NCBI GenBank assembly: GCA_963805925.1
Contig: CAWDWB010000001.1
Span: forward strand, 111,544-175,543
Reading direction: 5' to 3'
From: CAMPKL01 sp963805925
GTDB lineage: Bacteria > Acidobacteriota > Terriglobia > Bryobacterales > UBA6623
DNA length: 64,000 nt
The position numbers and the translations under genes are program-made. Positions within the stretch are counted from its first letter, which is position 1. Each line of letters begins with the position of its first letter. Positions 17,833 through 26,596 of this stretch are shown here, in pieces. Under the pieces are notes generated by a model, which made no database searches, was not told the DNA's origin, and saw only the letters and a program-made list of their open reading frames with translations.

Positions 17833-18078
17833 ATGACGATTCCATCCACTAAACCAGCGGCGGAACTCCTGATCGCCGCGCTAGCAGCCGGCGATGCGCG
17901 AATCCAATACTCGTTCCGCAGAACGCTAGACCTCGCGATCCACACCGGCAGTCGCGCCCAATGCGAAGAACTGGACGCCCTAGCCGGAATACTGGACGGG
18001 TTAGACAGCATTGGAGAAGCCAACACGCGGGCGGCGCTGGAGCCGACCTTGCGGCACTTGCTGACTAGGGTGCTGTAG
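17833..18078 (+). CDS. Small hypothetical protein
   Basis: This 81-residue frame starts at ATG 17833, 33 bp after the isocitrate dehydrogenase stop, with AAGGGA about 9 bp upstream. It is predicted almost wholly helical (ELLIAALAAGDARIQYSFRRTLDLAIH; LDALAGILDGLDSIGEA). No family is recognised. Its end overlaps the convergent MCE gene by 14 bp. A real gene is plausible from the start signal and spacing but not proven. Confidence 0.5.
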   Translation: MTIPSTKPAAELLIAALAAGDARIQYSFRRTLDLAIHTGSRAQCEELDALAGILDGLDSIGEANTRAALEPTLRHLLTRVL

Positions 18079-19039
18079 CGGGAACCGCGCGGTCCGCCTT
18101 GGGCTTGGTGCGCAACAGGCTCCAAGGCCGCTGACGAATCTCGTCGCTGAACTGCTCGAGGTTCTCGGAGGTCGCCCGGAAGTTCTCAATTGTCTCGGAG
18201 ATATTGGCATCGTTGACGGTAACCAACGCGCGAACGTCCTCTAACATTTCCCGCGCCTGGACGAGCGTCGCTTCCAGTTCGGCGATGTCCTTCTTGATCG
18301 GCTCGCGCGTTTCGTCGACAGTCCGATTCACGTTCGCCACGGTCTCATCAGCGGTTTCGCCCACTCGCTTCATCTGCGCGATCGTCTCATCCACCCGAAC
18401 CAGCATCTCGCTGATTTGCGTGGTGATCCGATCCACTTTGGGGCCCTGCGTCTCGAACATATTGTTCGCACTGTCCAGCATCGATTCGATGTTTTGACGG
18501 TTCTTGTCGTTGGTGAGGTCCTGGAGATTGCCAGTCAGCACGCGCAAGTCCTCAACCAACAGAGTGACGTCATCGCGAACTTTCAACAAGACGTCGTTGG
18601 CTGTATCCGTCACCTCAGCCACCTTCGCGGTGATGTCGCTGAAACTGGTCATTTCTTGCGACGGAATCGTGCTGCCGGGCGGCAACCGCTTCGCTTCTTT
18701 CGTGCCGGGGGTGATCTCAAGATAATTGTCGCCGAGGGCGTTCAGACTGCCGATCTTGGCCAGCGACATCGCGTTGACCGGCACATCCTCGCGGATCTGG
18801 AACACGACTTCGTTGGTTGTCGGGTCATCTGGAGCAGGATGCACGTCTGAAATGACGCCAGCCTTCCTCCCGCCAAAACGAACTAAGGTTCCCGAATCAA
18901 GACCTCCGGCAAACTTGAAGTACGTGTGGTATTCGACCTTGGAGCCGCTTAACTGCACCGTGGCTACCGAAAGGAACACAACCACAAAGATAGTCATCGC
19001 CGAGACGACGACAATACCTACCTTGACTTCGTTGCTCAT
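18065..19039 (-). CDS. MCE/MlaD-family lipid-binding protein
   Basis: This 324-residue protein has one N-terminal membrane anchor (KVGIVVVSAMTIFVVVFLSV) and then an MCE domain (~residues 35-115): KFAGGLDSGTLVRFGGRKAG, VVFQIREDVPVNAMSLAKI, and GDNYLEITPG. A long helical coiled-coil region with repeated TVANVNRTVDETREP-like heptads runs from ~130 to 300. This is the MlaD-like architecture of periplasmic lipid-transfer proteins that form hexameric rings. The partner permease (MlaE) and ATPase (MlaF) are not in the window, so it is an orphan or its partners are elsewhere. Inner-membrane anchored. Confidence 0.9.
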   Translation of the reverse strand: MSNEVKVGIVVVSAMTIFVVVFLSVATVQLSGSKVEYHTYFKFAGGLDSGTLVRFGGRKAGVISDVHPAPDDPTTNEVVFQIREDVPVNAMSLAKIGSLNALGDNYLEITPGTKEAKRLPPGSTIPSQEMTSFSDITAKVAEVTDTANDVLLKVRDDVTLLVEDLRVLTGNLQDLTNDKNRQNIESMLDSANNMFETQGPKVDRITTQISEMLVRVDETIAQMKRVGETADETVANVNRTVDETREPIKKDIAELEATLVQAREMLEDVRALVTVNDANISETIENFRATSENLEQFSDEIRQRPWSLLRTKPKADRAVPATAP

Positions 19040-19119
19040 AGTCTCCGCTCCAGCATATCAGCAGCAGAGCAGAATCGCAGGGGCAGGCCTAGCTAGAGCA
19101 GAGTCAGCGGCGATGGAGA

Positions 19120-20064
19120 TCAGTCGGCGGCGGCCTGCTCGTAGGAATCAGCTTGTTCCGTCTGAGCCGGACCAGCTCCGAGACGATGGTCTTCGGCGAT
19201 GACGCGCGGCGAAAGCCCTTCTCTTTCGAAGTCCTCGGCGGCATCTACGCCGTCGGCGGTAATTTCGAAACGCCCGCTGTCGGTGGCATCGACCAAGCCC
19301 TTGCGCCGGAGGTACCAGGTGGAGAACTCAAGGTGCTCGCGCGGAATTCCCAACAGATCTTCCAATTCTCGCAGGGTGACTCCGGCGCTCTCGGGAGCTT
19401 CAATGCGTTTGGTGTAGAGAGCGGAAAGTACGGCAGCGCGCTTGCGCTTCTCGCCCTGCATGCCCTCGCCGGCAACCGGCTTCGAGAACACTCTCCAGCG
19501 GACCCGCTTCTGGGCCTGATAACGGATATCGTACTCGGCGCGTCGAGCGGGGTCATTGAGCGTCTGGTAGGCGCGTAATATCGTCTGGAACGAAGATGCG
19601 TCCCCGGTGTCGGGGTTGTCGGGATGGTAGCGCTGAGCCAGCATGCGGTAGACGCGATGAATCATTTCGGCGTCGGCGTTGGCGCTCACTTGCAGCAATT
19701 CGTAGTAGTCGATGAACGAATCGTCGGCCTTATCGTCATCGGAACCGGGAGAAGCGGTCTTGGGGCTGTCCTCGAAAGTGCATCCGGCGCGATAGGCTGA
19801 GTCGTTGATGAGCCTGCAGTGCATCACCTGAACGATTCGAGCATGATTTTCGTCGGGCGCGCCAGGAACAGCTGCGCCCCAAACGCTCAGCTTCACCCCA
19901 ACCACCATCGGGGTCGACGTCTCAAAGCCCACGCCCCACTCGCTGACATCAGTGAGCCTGACCTGACGGGTCTTCTCAGACCCGTCCGTCAACTCAATCA
20001 TGATGTGGAGCTCGTCACAGACCGGAGCTTCGTTGCGCGGGCGGCGTCGTCTTTCCTTCGACAT
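19120..20064 (-). CDS. PilZ-like / J-domain / winged-helix fusion protein
   Basis: The start at 20064 is preceded by AAGGAGA at 7-bp spacing. A longer frame to 20253 adds no conserved sequence. The product is 314 residues. Residues ~10-100 resemble a PilZ fold (RQVRLTDVSEWGVGFETSTPMVVGVKLSVWG), although the canonical RxxxR is only partly visible. Residues ~118-180 form a J domain with the HPD triad at 147-149 (MLAQRYHPDNPDTGD) and ILRAYQTLNDPARRAEYD. Residues ~205-280 look like a winged helix (VTLRELEDLLGIPREHL; WYLRRKGLVDATDSGRFEITADG). The tail is Gln/Glu rich. No DnaK or GrpE gene is near. It may target Hsp70 in response to c-di-GMP, but that is inference. Cytoplasmic. Confidence 0.85.
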   Translation of the reverse strand: MSKERRRRPRNEAPVCDELHIMIELTDGSEKTRQVRLTDVSEWGVGFETSTPMVVGVKLSVWGAAVPGAPDENHARIVQVMHCRLINDSAYRAGCTFEDSPKTASPGSDDDKADDSFIDYYELLQVSANADAEMIHRVYRMLAQRYHPDNPDTGDASSFQTILRAYQTLNDPARRAEYDIRYQAQKRVRWRVFSKPVAGEGMQGEKRKRAAVLSALYTKRIEAPESAGVTLRELEDLLGIPREHLEFSTWYLRRKGLVDATDSGRFEITADGVDAAEDFEREGLSPRVIAEDHRLGAGPAQTEQADSYEQAAAD

Positions 20065-20143
20065 AATCTCTCCTTGATCTTCACTTGCGTCGGTAACCTG
20101 TTGAGTACAATGACTGCTGGCTTTGTTGGGGAGAATCCTCCGA
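20065..20143 (+). promoter_or_regulatory. Divergent promoter region between PilZ-J gene and sugar-binding protein
   Basis: This 79-bp divergent gap contains TACAAT at 20106-20111. It lies about 15-16 bp after TTGCGT (a weak -35) and 33 bp before the ATG of the binding protein. GGGAG sits before that ATG. Consistent with a sigma-70-like promoter on the plus strand. Confidence 0.4.
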
Positions 20144-21109
20144 ATGAACGCTCCGCGAATTACCTTAGTGCTGCTCGCCGCCCTGGCAAGCGTCTTTAGT
20201 ACTGCCTGCAACAGATCTGAGGGCACGCGAATCGTGGTCATACCCAAGGCCACCGCGCATGTCTTCTGGCAGACCGTTCATGCCGGCGCCCGCGCGGCAG
20301 GCAAAGAGAGCGGCGTGGAGATTGAGTGGCTCGGTCCGGCGGCGGAAACCGACTTCGCCCGGCAGATCGAGATCGTCGACTCGGCCATTACCTCGCGGGC
20401 CGACGGAATCGTGTTGGCTCCGACGGAGGCGACCTCGCTGATCGGCGTCGTGGAGCGGGCCGCCCGCGAAGGGGTTCCGCTGGTCGTATTCGATTCGGGA
20501 ATCGATACGGACGATTATGTTTCTTTCGTGGCGACGAACAACTACGAGGCGGGGGGGAAGGCGGCGCGGGCGCTGGGGGCTCTGCTGAACGGCAAGGGCA
20601 CGGTGGCGATGGTCAAGAACGTGGCCGGCTCCAGTTCGACCATGCAGCGCGAGAAGGGCTTCGAGGATACGCTGGCGGCGGAGTTTCCGCAGATCGAGAA
20701 TGTCGCGGAACAATACTGCAACTCGGATGTTGCTAAGGCGCTCGCCGCCGCCGAGAACATCTTGACGGCGCATCCGGATCTAGACGCCCTATTCGCCTCC
20801 GCCGAGCCGGCCACCGTCGGCGCGAGCAGGGCGCTCAGAGGTCGCGATCTGACGGGAAAGGTCAAGTTCGTCGGCTTCGATTTCAGCGAACCGATTGAAC
20901 AGGACCTGCGGGCCGGAGTCATCGACGCACTAATCGTGCAAGACCCTTTCAACATCGGCTACCAGGCCGTCAAAGCGGTACTGGCCAAAATCGCCGGCGA
21001 GACGCCGCCAAAACAAATCGACACTCCCGCGACCGTCGTCACCAAAGAAAACATCGACTCTCCGGAGATTGATCGCCTGGTGCACCCCGACCTGACGCCC
21101 GGCAGCTAG
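20144..21109 (+). CDS. Substrate-binding lipoprotein, ribose/RbsB-like (periplasmic binding protein type I)
   Basis: This 321-residue protein starts at ATG 20144. The lipoprotein signal ends LASVFSTACNRS (lipobox STAC). The two-lobed periplasmic-binding fold typical of sugar ABC transporters follows: IVVIPKATAHVFWQTVHAGARAAGKE, the ADGIVLAPTEATSLIGVVERA block, VVFDSGIDTDDYVSFVATNN, the TMQREKGFEDTL segment, and GVIDALIVQDPFNIGYQAVKA. Family members bind ribose, xylose, inositol or autoinducer-2. No ATPase or permease gene is adjacent, so it is an orphan component or serves a sensor. Its stop overlaps the convergent purH stop by 4 bp. Confidence 0.9.
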   Translation: MNAPRITLVLLAALASVFSTACNRSEGTRIVVIPKATAHVFWQTVHAGARAAGKESGVEIEWLGPAAETDFARQIEIVDSAITSRADGIVLAPTEATSLIGVVERAAREGVPLVVFDSGIDTDDYVSFVATNNYEAGGKAARALGALLNGKGTVAMVKNVAGSSSTMQREKGFEDTLAAEFPQIENVAEQYCNSDVAKALAAAENILTAHPDLDALFASAEPATVGASRALRGRDLTGKVKFVGFDFSEPIEQDLRAGVIDALIVQDPFNIGYQAVKAVLAKIAGETPPKQIDTPATVVTKENIDSPEIDRLVHPDLTPGS

Positions 21110-22656
21110 TGACGGAAGTGGCGCACACCGGTTAGGACCATCGCTAGACCGAGCTTGTCGGCGGCATCGATGACCTCTTGATCGCGCATCGACCCGCCCG
21201 GCTGCACGACAGCCGTGGCCCCAGCCTTCGCCAGCTCTTCGACGCCGTCGGCGAAGGGGAAAAAAGCGTCGGAGGCGACCACCGATCCAGAGATCGGCAG
21301 GTGCGCGCGCTGAGCGCCGATGCGAGCCGAATCGACCCGGCTCATCTGCCCGGCGCCGACTCCCACCGTCTGCCCGGGACGAGAGTAGAGGATCGCGTTG
21401 GACTTCACGTGTTTGACAACCTTCCAGCCAAACCGCAGCGCCGTTTCCTCCTCCGGGCTGGGGGCGCGCTTGCTGACCACGTTCCAGGCTTCTCCGCTTG
21501 TCGCGGCGCGGTCTTCGGTCTGCGCCAAGAAGCCCCCGGAGATGCTCTTAATAACCAGACCCGGAGTGGCCGGCGTCACCACGAGAAGCCGCAGATTCTT
21601 TTTGCGGCGCAGCACTTCCAGCGCATCCGCGTCATAGGCGGGCGCGGCAATCGCTTCCACAAACAGTTCCGACATCGCTTCAGCGGTTTCGCGGTCGATG
21701 GAGCGGTTGACGGAAATAACCGACCCGAAGGCCGACACAGGGTCGCAGGCTAGAGCCAAGCGATAGGCCTCGGCCAGAGAACCTTGCTCGGCGCAACCGC
21801 AAGGGTTGGTGTGTTTGATGATCGCCACGGCGGGATCGTCGAACTCCTCGATTAACGCCCATGCGGCGTCGAGGTCGACGAGGTTGTTGTAAGAAAGCTC
21901 CTTGCCGTGGAGCTGCTTCGCGGATGCGACGCCCGCATCGCCGGCGCCATAGAGCGCGGCCTGTTGATGCGGATTTTCGCCGTAACGCAGCACCGACTTA
22001 CGAGGCGACAGGATGTCGAGCGTGGGAGGAAGCGCCTCATCAACGCCCGAACGCTCCCCCGAGACGGAGATGCCGGCCAAGGTCGTGCTAATCGCCCGGT
22101 CATAGGCTGCGGTCAAGGCGAACGCCTGCTGTGCAAGACGCCAGTGGACGGCTTCCGATAATGCGCCGCCGTTCGCTTCGAGTTCGTCGGCCAGTGCATC
22201 GTAGTCCGCCGGGGATGTGACCACGGCAACGTCGCGATAGTTTTTCGCGGCGGCTCGAATCATCGTGGGTCCGCCGATATCGATGTTCTCGATGATCTCC
22301 TCGAAAGACACCCCTGGCTTGGACGCGGTCTTCTCGAAGGCGTAAAGATTCACCACGACCATATCGATCGGGGCGATCTGGTGTTGCTCAAGAGCCGCCA
22401 TGTGTTCGGGGTTGGAGCGAATCGCCAACATACCCGCGGCAACTTTGGGGTGGAGGGTCTTCACTCGCCCGTCCAACATTTCCGGGAATCCGGTCACCTC
22501 AGAGACGTCGCGAACCGTCAATCCGCTGTCGCGCAGCAAACTCGCGGTGCCGCCTGTGGAAATCAATTCAATGCCGCACGCGGCCAGACGCTTGGCGAAA
22601 GGGGCGAGACCGCTCTTGTCGGTCACGCTGAGAAGGGCTCTACGGATCATGCTCAT
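21106..22656 (-). CDS. purH: Bifunctional AICAR transformylase / IMP cyclohydrolase
   Basis: This 516-residue protein catalyses the last two steps of de novo IMP synthesis in the cytoplasm. The N-terminal MGS-like cyclohydrolase domain carries ALLSVTDKSGLAPFAKRL, ISTGGTASLLRDSG, and the FPEMLDGRVKTLHPK block. The transformylase domain has RYGENPHQQAALY, the catalytic IKHTNPCGCA (Lys-His), and near the end SDAFFPFADGVEELAKAG and QPGGSMRDQEVIDAAD. Full length for the family. It is a lone gene, divergent from a glycosyltransferase. Confidence 0.97.
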   Translation of the reverse strand: MSMIRRALLSVTDKSGLAPFAKRLAACGIELISTGGTASLLRDSGLTVRDVSEVTGFPEMLDGRVKTLHPKVAAGMLAIRSNPEHMAALEQHQIAPIDMVVVNLYAFEKTASKPGVSFEEIIENIDIGGPTMIRAAAKNYRDVAVVTSPADYDALADELEANGGALSEAVHWRLAQQAFALTAAYDRAISTTLAGISVSGERSGVDEALPPTLDILSPRKSVLRYGENPHQQAALYGAGDAGVASAKQLHGKELSYNNLVDLDAAWALIEEFDDPAVAIIKHTNPCGCAEQGSLAEAYRLALACDPVSAFGSVISVNRSIDRETAEAMSELFVEAIAAPAYDADALEVLRRKKNLRLLVVTPATPGLVIKSISGGFLAQTEDRAATSGEAWNVVSKRAPSPEEETALRFGWKVVKHVKSNAILYSRPGQTVGVGAGQMSRVDSARIGAQRAHLPISGSVVASDAFFPFADGVEELAKAGATAVVQPGGSMRDQEVIDAADKLGLAMVLTGVRHFRH

Positions 22657-22745
22657 GGGGAAAGGGCTATTCTATCGTGCCGCCTGGGCCAATGCGCACA
22701 GTGTTACAATCGGGCGTCAGTCTTGCTGGCGGCCAGGCTTTGTTG

Positions 22746-23825
22746 ATGACAAATAGCCGAGCAGACTTGCAGTCTAAGGATTTGCGCGTTTCCGTCATCA
22801 TCCCCGCCCACAACGCGTCATCGACGCTGGCGTATTGTCTCGAAGCCTTGACGCAACTGACTTCCCCGCCCCACGAAATCCTCGTTGTTTGCGACGGCTG
22901 TACGGACCGTACAGAGGAGGTCGCTCGACTTCATGGCGCTCGGGTCATTGAGTATCCGTTGCGCCGCGGAGCGTCCTATGCCAGAAACGTGGGCGCCGCA
23001 GCGGCGCAAGGGGGCGTATTCTTTTTCATCGACGCGGACTGCGTCGCAAACCCCACGGTCCTGAGTCTTGGCCTAGAGGCTATCTGCGGCGGAGAGCAGT
23101 TAATCTTTGGGTCGTATACGCGCGAGACGCGGGCGTCAGGATTTCTAACGAAGTTCAAGAATCTGCAACACCACTTCACCCACCAGCAGGGAGCTGACTA
23201 CCAAACAACTTTTTGGAGCGGATGCGGCGCCGTAACTCGAGAAGCGTTCGAAGCGATCGGCGGTTTCGACGTCAACCTGCTTTCGTGTGAAGACATCGAG
23301 TTTGGATCTGCGGCGAGCCGACTAGGCTACAGGGTTCGTCTGGTCCGCGCTATGCAGGTCGAGCACTTGAAGGAATACAGCCTGACCGGCCTGGTGCGCT
23401 CCGATCTATTTCAGCGCGCGATCCCCTGGACCAGGCTGATCTATTCGGGAAGAACCGGCATGGGCGCCCTCAACACGAATCGCCGCGGCAGGATCAGCGT
23501 GGCGGCGACGGGCGTGATGCTGCTCGCCCTGATCGCCTCGCTATTCTGGACGCCCGCGATCGCAGCAGCGGCCCTGGCCCTACTCGCCGTGCTCGCGGCG
23601 AACTGGGAGTTGATCACGCTGACGGCGCAAGAACTCGGCTGGCTGCAAGGCGCCGCCTCAGCAGGAGTCCTGCTGGTGCACTATTTCGTCTGCGGCGTCG
23701 GCTATGCGGTCGGGCGCGCCCTGCCCAAGCTTCCTCCATCTCGCTCTGGCATCCAAGAGTACGCCTGGGTCGAAAGCGAGACTCCCCAAACCTACTCGGC
23801 CGCGCACGCCAAGACGTCATCCTAG
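22746..23825 (+). CDS. Glycosyltransferase family 2 membrane protein
   Basis: The start at ATG 22746 gives about 359 residues; an in-frame upstream ATG at 22692 is an alternative. The GT-A domain shows VSVIIPAHNASSTLAYCLEAL at the start, VCDGCTDRT, the metal-binding DxD-type FFIDADCVANP, and GGFDVNLLSCEDIEFGSAAS for the acceptor region. Two C-terminal hydrophobic segments (VMLLALIASLFWTPAIAAAALALL; VLLVHYFVCGVGYAVG) anchor it to the inner membrane. It transfers a sugar to an unknown acceptor, possibly lipid or glycan. TTACAAT (22703-22708) may be its -10 element. Confidence 0.87.
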   Translation: MTNSRADLQSKDLRVSVIIPAHNASSTLAYCLEALTQLTSPPHEILVVCDGCTDRTEEVARLHGARVIEYPLRRGASYARNVGAAAAQGGVFFFIDADCVANPTVLSLGLEAICGGEQLIFGSYTRETRASGFLTKFKNLQHHFTHQQGADYQTTFWSGCGAVTREAFEAIGGFDVNLLSCEDIEFGSAASRLGYRVRLVRAMQVEHLKEYSLTGLVRSDLFQRAIPWTRLIYSGRTGMGALNTNRRGRISVAATGVMLLALIASLFWTPAIAAAALALLAVLAANWELITLTAQELGWLQGAASAGVLLVHYFVCGVGYAVGRALPKLPPSRSGIQEYAWVESETPQTYSAAHAKTSS

Positions 23826-24497
23826 ATCGTCGAAACTTTGCGGCAAGGCGGACAAGTCCTTGATATAGGGGTTCTGGCGCCGCTCACGGCCAATCGTCGT
23901 CGAAGGCCCATGGCCGGGGAACACCGCCGTGTCATCCGGCAGGGTGAGCACCTTGTCGCGAATCGAGTCCAACAACTGCTGCGTATTGCCGCCGGGAAGG
24001 TCTGTGCGGCCGATGCTGTCGCGAAACAACACGTCTCCGGCGATCAACCGCTCTAGGCTCGGGATGAAAAAACTGACGCTGCCGGGGCTGTGGCCGGGGG
24101 TGAACAACACTTGAAGTTCGTGTCCTGCGAACTCGACCACATCGCCCTCGTCGTAGTAGTTGTCGATCTCGACCTTCTCGCCTGGCTCCACGCCGATCCA
24201 AGCAGCCTGCTGGTCGAGCGATTCGAGGACCGGGATCTCCAGCTTGTGAAGCCACGTCGGGGCTCCGGTAGAACGCTTCAGTTGAGCCGCACGCCCGATG
24301 TGATCGAAATGAGCGTGAGTGAACAGGATTTTGGCAACCGTTAGGCCGCGCCGCTCCAGCAGCTGTTCGATCTCAGGGATGTCATCGCCCGGATCCACCA
24401 CCAAGGCGGTCTTCGATTCCTCGTCTCCGAGAATTTGGCAGTTGCATTGCAGGGGTCCGGTGGCTAGTACGTCGTGCGTCATCGTTCGTCTATTCAC
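23817..24497 (-). CDS. MBL-fold metallohydrolase (glyoxalase II-like)
   Basis: This ~226-residue metallo-beta-lactamase-fold hydrolase has the zinc signature FTHAHFDHIG (HxHxDH). A third ligand His lies in LFTPGHSPGS, the bridging Asp in AGDVLFRDSIGR, and a last His in VFPGHGPST. Length and the GRTDLPGG segment match the YcbL-like small glyoxalase-II relatives that hydrolyse thioesters. A second in-frame ATG at 24482 (MTHDVLATG) may be the true start. The 3' end overlaps the convergent glycosyltransferase by 9 bp. Cytoplasmic. Confidence 0.9.
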   Translation of the reverse strand: MNRRTMTHDVLATGPLQCNCQILGDEESKTALVVDPGDDIPEIEQLLERRGLTVAKILFTHAHFDHIGRAAQLKRSTGAPTWLHKLEIPVLESLDQQAAWIGVEPGEKVEIDNYYDEGDVVEFAGHELQVLFTPGHSPGSVSFFIPSLERLIAGDVLFRDSIGRTDLPGGNTQQLLDSIRDKVLTLPDDTAVFPGHGPSTTIGRERRQNPYIKDLSALPQSFDDLG

Positions 24498-24533
24498 TCT
24501 AGCCTTTCACCAGCCCGTTTATACTGAAAACAA

Positions 24534-25463
24534 ATGCCGTGCGGCCCGTTCCGCGACCGGCTCTCCCTTCACGACATGACGCCGGGTTATCAAGCGTTGC
24601 GCACAAGCGCGGCCTGGTTCGACATCTCTGACCGGGCCAGGCTTCGGCTCAGCGGAACGGATCGTGTCCGGCTGTTGCACGCCCTGGCGACGAATGCGAT
24701 CGAGGGCCTGGAGCCGGGGCAACAGACGGAAACCTTCTTCCTTACTCCGCAAGGCCGCATCGTGGCTCGCTGCCGCGTCTACATCGAGGCCTATTCGTTG
24801 CTGCTGGAGTCCGAGCCGGCCAGCCGACAGCGACTGCTCGACTATCTGGATCAGTACATCATCATGGACGACGTCACGGTCGAAGACGAAACCGACTCGA
24901 CAATCGCCGTAGCCATCGAAGGACCCGCCGCAGAAAGCTCCGACCTTCAGGACATTGGCAAGACATACAGGTCGTCGCTGACGGGCCTGCCAGGCTTTTG
25001 GATCGAAGCCGACAAGGCGCGCGAGGGCGAGTTGCGCGGTCGACTCAAGAGCGCGGGCATCGAGATGGCCGAACCAGCCGATTGGCAGACGGTGCGAGTC
25101 GAGAACCGCGTCCCAGTCCATGGGAAGGACTACGGCGAAACCAACATTCCGCACGAAACGCAGTTGCTGGATCTGGTCTCGTTCAGCAAGGGCTGTTACG
25201 TCGGCCAGGAGATCGTCGAGCGAGTCAACTCGCAAGGGCAGGTCAACCGTCTGCTGACTCCGGTCGAGATCGAGTCCAGTGAGATGCCGGAAACCGCGGA
25301 GCTCCGCCTGGGAGATCGCGTCGTCGGCACGCTCAGCAGCGCAGTCCTCTCGCCGCGGACCGGAAAAATCGTTGGATTTGCGGTAGTTAGACGGGAGGCG
25401 CTGGCTCCTGGAGCCGAGGTCTCCGTGGGCGGCAAAATTGCCCACACGCCCCCTTGGCCGTGA
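24534..25463 (+). CDS. ygfZ: Folate-binding YgfZ/GcvT-like protein
   Basis: This 309-residue aminomethyltransferase-fold protein carries the YgfZ hallmark K-G-C-Y-x-G-Q-E (SKGCYVGQEIVER near residue 222). The GcvT-like N-terminus contains WFDISDRARLRLSGTDRVRL, and the C-terminal barrel contains GDRVVGTLSSAVLSPRTGK. YgfZ-type proteins bind tetrahydrofolate and help assemble or repair certain 4Fe-4S proteins. They are not part of glycine cleavage. No glycine cleavage genes are nearby, which fits. Ribosomal protein L28 follows after a 127-bp gap. Confidence 0.9.
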   Translation: MPCGPFRDRLSLHDMTPGYQALRTSAAWFDISDRARLRLSGTDRVRLLHALATNAIEGLEPGQQTETFFLTPQGRIVARCRVYIEAYSLLLESEPASRQRLLDYLDQYIIMDDVTVEDETDSTIAVAIEGPAAESSDLQDIGKTYRSSLTGLPGFWIEADKAREGELRGRLKSAGIEMAEPADWQTVRVENRVPVHGKDYGETNIPHETQLLDLVSFSKGCYVGQEIVERVNSQGQVNRLLTPVEIESSEMPETAELRLGDRVVGTLSSAVLSPRTGKIVGFAVVRREALAPGAEVSVGGKIAHTPPWP

Positions 25464-25590
25464 TATCCTAGACGGGTAGTGCGGCTGGCGCGGCGGTGTT
25501 CGCCGCAAGCGCCTCATCCTGAATTGTTCGACCGGCCTCGGCGGCATTGTTTCGCCCGGGACGGTTTTGTGCCGCGCGGAGGTATTAGCT

Positions 25591-25827
25591 ATGGCTCAAG
25601 TTTGTGTAGTGACCGGAAAGAAGCCGATGTCCGGCAATAACGTGTCGCACGCCAACAATAAGACTCGGCGGGTGTTCAACCTCAATCTGCACGACAAGCG
25701 GTTTTGGGTGGAGACGGAGAACCGCTGGGTGCGTTTGAAGGTGAGCGCCAAGGGCATCAAGATCATCAACAAGCGCGGCATCGACAGCGTCCTGTCGGAG
25801 CTGCGCGGCAAAGGCGTCAAGGTCTAG
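25591..25827 (+). CDS. rpmB: 50S ribosomal protein L28
   Basis: This 78-residue protein starts at ATG 25591 with GGAGG about 10 bp upstream. The signature opening MAQVCVVTGKKPMSGNNVSH and the TRRVFNLNLHDKRFW block are diagnostic for bacterial L28. Only one Cys is present near the N-terminus, so it is probably the zinc-free form. It is a single gene with a strong terminator 26 bp after the stop. Confidence 0.97.
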   Translation: MAQVCVVTGKKPMSGNNVSHANNKTRRVFNLNLHDKRFWVETENRWVRLKVSAKGIKIINKRGIDSVLSELRGKGVKV

Positions 25828-25853
25828 CAACCTTCCGCACGCTAAGATTCTGG

Positions 25854-25885
25854 ACCGCGACTCGAAAGAGTCGCGGTTTTCGTTT
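25854..25885 (+). terminator. Rho-independent terminator of rpmB
   Basis: A perfect 10-bp stem (ACCGCGACTC / GAGTCGCGGT) with a GAAA tetraloop is followed by TTTTCGTTT. It separates rpmB from the convergent YdcF-like gene. Confidence 0.92.
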
Positions 25886-25889
25886 GGGG

Positions 25890-26495
25890 CTAGACCCGAA
25901 TGCCGATGCGCCACAAGATGTAGCTTGCCGACTCGCGAGCCAATCGCTTGTAGCGAGCCCAGGCGTCGTATTCCACGACCGAATCGCGAGGAGACCCGTA
26001 GACGGTGAGGCCATGCTCTTCGAGCATTTTTTTGGCGCGATGCATGTGATAGTCGTCGCTGACGACGATGCAGCTGGTCAACCGCATCTGATCCATCATC
26101 TCGGCCACAGCCGCGGCACTCTGCATCGTCGACTGGCCGCTGGACTCCACGCTGACGTATTCGGCGGGAACGCCGTTCTCGGACAAATACCGCCGGCTGA
26201 CTTCCCCTTCGGAAAACTTCGCCCCCAGTCCCTGACCTCCCGTGGCAATGATGCGCGGCGCCAGTTCGCGGCGATACAGATCGAGCGCGTGGTCCAGACG
26301 CGCTTTCAGTACCGGCGAGGGCCGGCCCCAATACTGGGCGGCTCCAAGGACGACAATGACGTCAGCCGGCTGCGCCTCGTCGATTCCGGATTGTCGCCAG
26401 ACCTGGTAAAAGACGAACCCATAAGCGGCGATACCCGCGATTAGGCACAACCCAATCAGCCGTCTGAGTCTCGCTATGTATTTGCGGGAAGCCAT
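25890..26495 (-). CDS. YdcF/SanA (DUF218) family membrane protein
   Basis: From ATG 26495 the product is about 201 residues: MASRKYIARLRRLIGLCLIA followed by one membrane helix (LIAGIAAYGFVFYQV). The DUF218 domain then shows ADVIVVLGAAQYWGRPSPVL, IIATGGQG, SEGEVSRRYLSENGVP, SSGQSTMQSA and VVSDDYHMHRA, all in family order. E. coli SanA and YdcF belong here, and roles in envelope barrier function or cell-wall metabolism are proposed. An upstream in-frame ATG at 26537 adds 14 residues without conserved features. Confidence 0.88.
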   Translation of the reverse strand: MASRKYIARLRRLIGLCLIAGIAAYGFVFYQVWRQSGIDEAQPADVIVVLGAAQYWGRPSPVLKARLDHALDLYRRELAPRIIATGGQGLGAKFSEGEVSRRYLSENGVPAEYVSVESSGQSTMQSAAAVAEMMDQMRLTSCIVVSDDYHMHRAKKMLEEHGLTVYGSPRDSVVEYDAWARYKRLARESASYILWRIGIRV

Positions 26496-26596
26496 CGAGC
26501 TATAGCCGGCGCGCACGTAACCGCCGTCCCCAATCATAATGGACGCACGGAGTCCCCCGTTCGGTTCAGCGCCGCAGCGGGTTCTCTATCCAACGA

